DNA of 64,000 bases from Polyangium sp. y55x31 (GTDB lineage Bacteria > Myxococcota_A > Polyangia > Polyangiales > Polyangiaceae), in assembly GCF_029946505.1 (NCBI RefSeq), contig NZ_JARZHG010000051.1, forward strand, positions 1-64,000, written 5' to 3'. The number at the start of each line of letters is the position of its first letter. The stretch's first letter is position 1. Positions 58,711-64,000 of the stretch are shown one piece after another. The position numbers and the translations under genes are program-made. The notes beneath the pieces were generated by a model. The model searched no databases. It saw only the letters and a list, made by a program, of their open reading frames with translations, and was not told where the DNA came from.

Positions 58711-60624
58711 TCAGCCCGACACGACGAGAGGCCGGGCGGCGGCGCGCGCCGCTTCGGCCTCGGCGAGGGCCTCTTCCTCGGCGCGCGCATCACGATCGTT
58801 CGTCGTTTCGAGGGGCGTGTCCTCGGGCGTCCGTTCCATCGCGGCGAGCGCGGTCGGCGCGACGGTCTCCATCCAGCGGCGCACCGGCGCGTACGTGCGG
58901 AGCTCCCGCTTGATCCGCGGGATCTCCCCGGCGCCGGCCGCCTCCGGGTTCGTCGCGGCGCGCACGGCGTCCACGAGCAATTCGTCGCGCGCGTAGAGCG
59001 GCAGATCGAGCCCGGCCCGCGCGGCAAGCTCCGCGGCGCCCTTCAGATCGCCCTGCCGGAGGCGCGAGAGCAGGCGCACGCGGAAGAGGGCGCGGCTCTT
59101 GTAGGGGTACGCCGGGGGCAACGAGGCGAGCTCGGCTTCTGCCTCCGCGTGTCGATCCATGGCTGCGAGGAGGAAGGCGCGCTCGCTGACGAGATCGGGC
59201 AGGAGGATGTCGGAGGTCGAGATCCGGACGGCGTACTTCGTGAGCCGCGCGAGGCCACGATCGCAGCGCTCGAGCGCGAGCCGGAGATCACTCTTCCTCT
59301 CGGCGACGAGCGCGAGCGAGTGATCGGCCTGCGCGGCGATGATCGGGAGGCGGCTCGACGTGAGGCGCTCGAGCGCCGCGCTGCCCGCGTCGAAATCCCC
59401 CTTGGCGACGAGGTTCAGCGCGGCGAAGAGATCATGCGACTCCTTGCGCGCCCGGTAGAACCAGTAGACGCGGGAGCCAATCAGCGCGGCGAAGACCACG
59501 AGGCAGATCAGGCCGAGCGGCAGGGTCGGATCCCACGGCTCCTCGGGAACGTCTTCGTAGCCGCTCCCGCTCCCTGCGCCCGAGGGCGAGAGCGCCAGGT
59601 AGACGGCGCCCAAGACGGCCACGAGCGCGGCCCAGAGCACGATGACCCGGCCGACCTTGTGTCCGGTCTTCGTGGGCGCGCTCTTCGCGGCCGCCTTGCG
59701 CGCCTCCGCGACGGCCACCTTCGCGGCCTCGGTGGCCTCGGCCGCGGGCAGCTCGCCGGTTTTGTCGGGCTGCGCGCGGCCCACGTCGGCGAAGGGCGCG
59801 GCCTCGGGCACGACCTGCGCGATCCAGTCGGCGAGCGGCGGCTCCTCGCTGCCTTCGTCGCGCTTGCCGCCCTTGCGATACACGCTCGTCGCGGTCGTCT
59901 CCAGCATGCGCTGGAAGGCCCGGACGATCGTGCGCTCGCGGCGATCGGTGGCGTCGAACAGCAACTCGTGGTGCGTGACGAGGTGCGCGCGCAAGGCGTC
60001 ACGATCGCCCGATCGTTCGAGCAGGATCGCCTCGGCGAGGGCGGCCCGGCCGAGCGCTTGGGGCAGGGCATCGGGGCTCTTGCGCACGGCCTCGATGTCC
60101 TCGCGCGCGCCCGCGCGATCGCCGCTCGCAGCGCGCAAGAAGGCGCGGATGGCGTGGGCCGCCGTGATCTGCATCCGGATCTGCGCACGCTGGAGGACGC
60201 CGTGGGGGGTCGCGATGCATCGATCGAGGTGCACGAGGGCGGCAGGAATGTCGCCCCTGCGCATGCCGACGAGGCCGCGCTGGATGGCAGCGACGCACGC
60301 GAGGAGGGGACTCGGTCGGTTCTGCTCGACGAGATCGAGGTGCGCCTCGGCCTCGGCGAGGCGGCCGCGGCTGATGAGATCGAACGAGGTGTTGACGATC
60401 TGCACGCCCGCGCCGACCCGGCGCCCCATGAGGCCGAAGAAGGTGAACACCCCGCCGAGCACGGCGCAGAGCGCGCCGAGGATCACGATCCCCACGCTCG
60501 TCGCCTCGAGCAGGACGAGCAGCGTGAAGCTGTAGAGCATCATGACCCCGCCCAAGACGACGAGCGTCGTGTGGTAGCGATGGGTCGCGTGGCGGGGCAC
60601 GTGTTTCGGGGCAGGTGCGCTCAT
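58711..60624 (-). CDS. Membrane protein with TPR-like repeats
   Basis: This encodes 637 residues from ATG 60624. Two N-terminal membrane segments (TLVVLGGVMMLYSFTLLVLL and VGIVILGALCAVLGGVFTFF) are followed by TPR-like helices (about residues 80-250), two further segments (about 345-365 and 395-415: VIVLWAALVAVLGAVYLAL, LGLICLVVFAALIGSRVYW) and a second helical TPR-like domain (about 425-580). The helical domains are likely cytoplasmic and the protein a scaffold. No family is recognised. It diverges from the methyltransferase gene. Confidence 0.82.
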   Translation of the reverse strand: MSAPAPKHVPRHATHRYHTTLVVLGGVMMLYSFTLLVLLEATSVGIVILGALCAVLGGVFTFFGLMGRRVGAGVQIVNTSFDLISRGRLAEAEAHLDLVEQNRPSPLLACVAAIQRGLVGMRRGDIPAALVHLDRCIATPHGVLQRAQIRMQITAAHAIRAFLRAASGDRAGAREDIEAVRKSPDALPQALGRAALAEAILLERSGDRDALRAHLVTHHELLFDATDRRERTIVRAFQRMLETTATSVYRKGGKRDEGSEEPPLADWIAQVVPEAAPFADVGRAQPDKTGELPAAEATEAAKVAVAEARKAAAKSAPTKTGHKVGRVIVLWAALVAVLGAVYLALSPSGAGSGSGYEDVPEEPWDPTLPLGLICLVVFAALIGSRVYWFYRARKESHDLFAALNLVAKGDFDAGSAALERLTSSRLPIIAAQADHSLALVAERKSDLRLALERCDRGLARLTKYAVRISTSDILLPDLVSERAFLLAAMDRHAEAEAELASLPPAYPYKSRALFRVRLLSRLRQGDLKGAAELAARAGLDLPLYARDELLVDAVRAATNPEAAGAGEIPRIKRELRTYAPVRRWMETVAPTALAAMERTPEDTPLETTNDRDARAEEEALAEAEAARAAARPLVVSG

Positions 60625-60687
60625 CGTGGAGGTCGGGCCGGCCGCGGCACTCCCCGCGGCGCGCCTTCGGCCCCATCCTAAGCCGAG

Positions 60688-61518
60688 ATGTCCCCCGTGA
60701 TGTTGACGATCCTCGACGGACCGATGGGAACGGAGCTCGCCGCGCGCGGCGTCCCCACGCCCGCGCCGCTCTGGAGCGCGCTCGCGCTCGATCGCGCGCC
60801 CGAGATCGTTTCGGCGATCCATCGCGAATACGCGGCGGCGGGCGCGACGGTGCACACGGCGAACACGTTCCGGACCAAGCGACGCAGCGCGGGCGAGCGC
60901 TGGGAGGCGCTTGCACGAAAGGCGGTCGCGATCGCGCGGGAGGCCGTGCCGCCGGGGCATCGGATCGCGGGGAGCGTGGCGCCGCTCGAGGATTGCTACA
61001 GGCCGGATCTATCCCCGACGAACCCAGGGCCGGAGCACCGTGAGCTCTGCGAGGTGCTCGCGGACGCGGGGGTGGATCTGATCCTCTGCGAGACGTTTCC
61101 GCACGTCGGCGAGGCGCTCGTGGCGGTGGACGAGGCATTGCGGACGGGTTTGCCCGTGTGGGTGGCGTTCACCGCGGGCCCGAACGCGGAATTGCTGACG
61201 CCGGCGGAGGTCCTCGCGGGCGCGCGAGAGGCGGCATCGCGGGGGGCGAGCGCGGTTTTGATCAATTGTACGAAGGCGACGCGGACGCGGTCTTACGTGG
61301 AAAAGCTCGCGGCGGTGGGGATTCCCTTCGGCGTGTACGCGAATGCGGGCGCCGTGGAGGAGGGGATCGGCTGGGGGGATGCTGTGCGCGGGGCGGAGCT
61401 TCATGCCGATCTGGCGGAGGCCTGGATCCAGGCAGGAGCGACGATCCTCGGCGGGTGCTGCGGGACGGGCCCGCAGCACCTGCGAGCGATCGCGGAGCGG
61501 CTCCGGGTGAAAGAATGA
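60688..61518 (+). CDS. Homocysteine S-methyltransferase family protein
   Basis: This 276-residue enzyme has the zinc-binding cysteines of the family: VLINCTKA (about Cys193) and LGGCCGTGP (about Cys257-258), with [13 protein letters not shown] at the N-terminus and [11 protein letters not shown]. It would methylate homocysteine to methionine from S-methylmethionine, a betaine or similar donor. The size matches MmuM-type enzymes, not cobalamin-dependent MetH. No methionine-pathway neighbours are present. Confidence 0.9.
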   Translation: MSPVMLTILDGPMGTELAARGVPTPAPLWSALALDRAPEIVSAIHREYAAAGATVHTANTFRTKRRSAGERWEALARKAVAIAREAVPPGHRIAGSVAPLEDCYRPDLSPTNPGPEHRELCEVLADAGVDLILCETFPHVGEALVAVDEALRTGLPVWVAFTAGPNAELLTPAEVLAGAREAASRGASAVLINCTKATRTRSYVEKLAAVGIPFGVYANAGAVEEGIGWGDAVRGAELHADLAEAWIQAGATILGGCCGTGPQHLRAIAERLRVKE

Positions 61519-61521
61519 ACC

Positions 61522-62757
61522 TCAGACCCGTTCGAGGATCGTGGCGATGCCCTGCCCGCCGCCGATGCACAAGGTGACGAGCGCGGTCTGCGCGTCGCGA
61601 CGCTCGAGCTCGTCGAGGGCGGTGCCGAGCAGCATCGCGCCCGTCGCGCCGAGCGGGTGACCGAGCGCGATCGAGCCGCCGTTCACGTTCACGCGATCCG
61701 GGTCGATCCCGAGCGCGCGCGTCGTTTGCAGCACGACGCCGGCGAAGGCCTCGTTAATCTCCCACAGGTCGATGTCACGCACCTCCATGCCTGCGGCGCG
61801 CAGCGCTTTCCGGCTCGCCGGCGTGGGCGCTGTGAGCATGATCAAAGGCTCGGTCCCGACGGTCGCCATCGCACGGATCCGGGCGCGCGGCTTCACGCCT
61901 TTTTCCTTCACGTACTGCTCCGAGGCGAGCACCACCGCGGCGGCTCCGTCGACGATGCCGCTCGAGTTGCCGGCCGTGTGGAAGTGCCGGATCTCCTTCG
62001 CCTGCGGGTACGCGGCGAGGGCGATCTGATCGAGCGTCTCGCCGTTCGGACCGGCCCCGGCGCTGCCAAGCGCGACGAACGAGGGCTCGAGCGCGGCGAG
62101 CCCCTCGGCCGTGGTGTTCGGCCGGGGAAACTCGTCCTGCGCGAGGAGCGTCGCGCCCGTGTTCGGATCCGTCACCGGGATCAGCGATTTCGCGAAACGT
62201 TTCTCCTGGATGGCGCGCGCCGCGTTCTTTTGAGATCGCAACGCCACCGCGTCGATCTCCTCGCGCGAAAATCCCTCCAGCGTGGCGATCAGATCGGCGC
62301 TGATGCCCTGGGGGACCTGGAACACGCGCTTGCGGAGGAGCGCGTTGCCGCCGTCCTGCCCGCCGCCGTCGGAGCCCATGGGGACACGCGACATGCTCTC
62401 CACGCCGCCGGCGACGACGAGATCCATCGCGCCCGATCCGACCGCCATGGCGCCGAAGTTCACCGCCTGGAGGCCCGAGCCGCAGAAGCGGTTGAGCGAC
62501 ACGCCTGGTATCTCTTCAGGCCACCCTGCCGCGAGCACCGCGTTGCGAGCGAGGTTCGCGCCTTGCTCGCCGACCTGCGAGACGATGCCCGCCATCACGT
62601 CGCCCACCTCGCGCGGATCGAAACCGGTACGCTGCGGGAGCGCCCGGAGCACCTGCGCAAGCAGTTCCTGCGGGTGCACGCCCGACAGCGCTCCTTTACC
62701 GGCCTTGCCCCGCCCTCGCGGCGTCCGTGCAGCGTCGATGATGTAGCTCGTACCCAT
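61522..62757 (-). CDS. Acetyl-CoA acetyltransferase (thiolase)
   Basis: This 411-residue enzyme has all thiolase catalytic groups: nucleophile Cys92 in [36 protein letters not shown] and the second Cys in TLCIGGGQG. It would cleave 3-ketoacyl-CoA or condense two acetyl-CoA. The promoter region has a palindrome shared with the tetR gene at 63849, so it is probably repressed by that regulator. The N-terminus (ATG 62757) is at family position. Confidence 0.95.
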   Translation of the reverse strand: MGTSYIIDAARTPRGRGKAGKGALSGVHPQELLAQVLRALPQRTGFDPREVGDVMAGIVSQVGEQGANLARNAVLAAGWPEEIPGVSLNRFCGSGLQAVNFGAMAVGSGAMDLVVAGGVESMSRVPMGSDGGGQDGGNALLRKRVFQVPQGISADLIATLEGFSREEIDAVALRSQKNAARAIQEKRFAKSLIPVTDPNTGATLLAQDEFPRPNTTAEGLAALEPSFVALGSAGAGPNGETLDQIALAAYPQAKEIRHFHTAGNSSGIVDGAAAVVLASEQYVKEKGVKPRARIRAMATVGTEPLIMLTAPTPASRKALRAAGMEVRDIDLWEINEAFAGVVLQTTRALGIDPDRVNVNGGSIALGHPLGATGAMLLGTALDELERRDAQTALVTLCIGGGQGIATILERV

Positions 62758-62774
62758 GTGGTCGCTCCCTTCGT

Positions 62775-62802
62775 ATGACGTTCATCATATGATGATTGTC
62801 AT
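62775..62802. promoter_or_regulatory. Operator-like palindrome upstream of the thiolase gene
   Basis: A 14-bp perfect palindrome, TCATCATATGATGA (62782-62795), is flanked two bases out on each side by ATGAC and GTCAT, so 24 of 28 positions are symmetrical. It lies 17 nt upstream of the thiolase start. A near copy of its left half sits at 63832-63851 before the tetR gene. Confidence 0.7.
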
Positions 62803-62894
62803 GCGAACTGTCAAGGCGGCGTCCGCGGGAGCGCGAGGAGCGATTCGTTGCTGATTCGAACCGTTGGCGCTCGTAGCATCGCAAAGGCGCCTTC

Positions 62895-63782
62895 GTGTCG
62901 ACGTCGCAGGACCCGAACGCGCTCGCCAACTGGCTCACCACGAACGGCTACAACATCCCCGCCGACATCCAGCCGGTCATCGATACGTACGTGCAGGAAG
63001 GGTTCGACTTCCTCGCGCTCAAGCTCGTGCCCGGGCAGGGGGTCGACTCGATGCGTTCCGTGCGCGTGACCTCGCCCGGCGCGTCGCTCTCGCTGCCGCT
63101 GCGGATGGTCGCCGCGGGGACGGGCGCGAAGACGCCCATCAGCCTGTGGGTCCTCGGCGAGGGCCGCTACGAGCCGAAGAACTTCCCGCTCTTCGTGATC
63201 AACGCCGCGGATCTCGTGTGGAACTGGGACACGCAGTCGAGCAACTACAAGGAACTCCGGCAAAACGCGTTCGACGCGTCCAGCGGCAAGGCGTGGCTGA
63301 TCGAGGCGAGCGAGCCGCTCTCGACGTTCGTCTTCGAGGAAGAGCTGCTGTGGCTGGCGAACGAGAACCCCGAGGAGAGCGGGTACGGGACGCCCATGGG
63401 CGCGACCGCGGCCGAAGAGTGCCAGGCCGACCTCGCCAAGCTCTACGGATCGCTCCCGTTCGGGAGCCGCTGGGTGACGCGGATGAGCGCCGAGCTCTCG
63501 CGCCCCGCGCTCGCGACCGATCTCGTCGTCGGCGCGGCGGCCGATCAGTCGCAGATCGCGCGCTCGTTGACCGTCACGAAGGCGGCGGGCACGGCGCCCT
63601 CCTGCCCCTGCGATCCGCCGGGGAGCGGAGGCGCAGGCGGAAGCGGCGGCTCGAACAGCGGCGGAGGCTCGGACAGCGGCGGCGGATGCGCCGTCGGCGG
63701 CGCGTCGAGCTTGCCCGGGGCGCTCGCTCTCCTCGGCGGCGCGGCGCTCGTGTCCGCCGCGCGTCGCCGACGCCGTCGCTGA
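62895..63782 (+). CDS. DUF2330-like protein lacking its N-terminal part
   Basis: This frame gives 295 residues from GTG 62895; a stop at 62874 closes it upstream. The sequence PNALANWLTTNGYNIPAD, then FLALKLVPGQGVDSM and SLPLRMVAAGTGAKTPISLW, matches the second half of DUF2330 proteins. Those normally begin with a signal peptide and a Cys-rich first half, both absent here. A MYXO-CTERM-like tail is retained: GGGCAVGG, a hydrophobic segment (GALALLGGAALVSA) and RRRRRR. Without a signal peptide the tail would be useless, so this is probably a decaying gene fragment or one moved away from its 5' part. Confidence 0.65.
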   Translation: MSTSQDPNALANWLTTNGYNIPADIQPVIDTYVQEGFDFLALKLVPGQGVDSMRSVRVTSPGASLSLPLRMVAAGTGAKTPISLWVLGEGRYEPKNFPLFVINAADLVWNWDTQSSNYKELRQNAFDASSGKAWLIEASEPLSTFVFEEELLWLANENPEESGYGTPMGATAAEECQADLAKLYGSLPFGSRWVTRMSAELSRPALATDLVVGAAADQSQIARSLTVTKAAGTAPSCPCDPPGSGGAGGSGGSNSGGGSDSGGGCAVGGASSLPGALALLGGAALVSAARRRRRR

Positions 63783-63812
63783 CGCCCGTTCGCTCGTTTC
63801 CTGCCCTCCGAG

Positions 63813-63851
63813 TTGACATGATATACGTCATATGACATTCATCATTCATGA
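63813..63851 (+). promoter_or_regulatory. tetR promoter with operator-like sequence
   Basis: A perfect -35 TTGACA (63813-63818) is followed by ATGAC plus ATTCATCAT (63832-63845), nearly identical to the left half of the palindrome at the thiolase promoter. A GTCAT arm (63827-63831) also precedes it. The sequence overlaps the promoter and the start codon, as expected for autorepression. Confidence 0.6.
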
Positions 63852-64000
63852 AGAAGGAGCCCCTCTCCAAGGCCGATCGCTGGGAGCGCACGCATGAGAC
63901 GTTGCGGCTGACAGCGGCGCGCCTCCTGCGCACGCGAGGCCTCAGGCTGCCGTCGGTGGCGGACGTCATGAAGGGCGCGAAGCTCACGGTCGGCGGCTTT
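63849..64000 (+). CDS. TetR/AcrR-family regulator, 5' part only
   Basis: The window ends after 50 codons. The translation from ATG 63849 reads as the DNA-binding domain of a TetR-type repressor: THETLRLTAARLLRTRGLRL, then PSVADVMKGAKLTVGGF, matching the helix-turn-helix region of AcrR-type proteins. No RBS precedes this start, and the operator-like sequence overlaps it. It probably represses the thiolase gene and itself. The 3' end is beyond the window. Confidence 0.85.

Noticed and set aside
57396-59027. N-terminal extension of the thioesterase
   Set aside because: It is antisense to the LivK-like gene and Arg/Leu-rich; the hot-dog domain needs only the last 145 residues.
1-64000. tRNA or rRNA genes
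   Set aside because: No cloverleaf or conserved rRNA segment was recognised by reading; a tRNAscan or Rfam search would be needed to exclude them.

Overview
This window comes from a very GC-rich chromosome and looks like a soil myxobacterium of the Polyangium/Sorangium type. Four things point that way: the number of lipoproteins with Gly/Thr/Ser-rich or Cys-rich spacers, three proteins ending in a MYXO-CTERM-like tail (Cys, hydrophobic segment, Arg cluster), the PEGA-like, VanW-like and DUF2330-like proteins, and many GTG/TTG starts. This assignment is inference from protein style; no rRNA or tRNA gene was seen.

Layout. 0-9 kb: a TolC-type outer-membrane protein, a large exported protein, a 43-bp tandem repeat array, a lipoprotein fusing a beta-propeller to a di-heme peroxidase-like domain, and a membrane-anchored PEGA-like protein. 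Three copies of a four-hairpin repeat lie around these genes. 9-15.5 kb is housekeeping: aldehyde dehydrogenase-surE-apt on the plus strand, and ndk-(kinase-like)-dapD-dapE on the minus strand with stop/start overlaps. 15.6-31 kb is a phosphate regulon in two blocks: phoB-phoR-phoD, then pstC/A fusion-pstB-phoU behind a PHO box. Between them sit lipoprotein genes, two more tandem arrays, an IS91-type transposase remnant and a truncated lipoprotein gene.

31-37.5 kb holds envelope genes: a MYXO-CTERM-like protein, an SH3 protein, a VanW protein, and a minus-strand operon of a FemAB/CelD-like acyltransferase, an ATP-grasp ligase and a metallophosphoesterase. 37.9-45.3 kb is the most unusual block: a membrane class III nucleotide cyclase, a class I terpene-synthase-like protein, a convergent alpha/alpha-barrel terpene-cyclase-like protein, a 72-residue peptide resembling NHLP-clan RiPP leaders, a divergent PqqD-like/M50 membrane protease, a cyclic-nucleotide-binding-fold protein, and a CPBP protease. 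An inverted repeat sits between the peptide and M50 genes. I propose this as a candidate peptide-processing or peptide/terpenoid system.

45.4-57 kb holds an operon of copper monooxygenase-like protein, di-heme lipoprotein and ModA-like protein, a VWA lipoprotein, a candidate lipoprotein toxin/immunity pair with a low-GC tip, and a five-heme cytochrome overlapping a cbiX-like chelatase gene. 57-64 kb holds a thioesterase, an orphan amino-acid-type binding lipoprotein, a TPR membrane protein, a homocysteine S-methyltransferase, a thiolase, a 5'-truncated DUF2330 gene, and the start of a tetR gene sharing an operator-like sequence with the thiolase.
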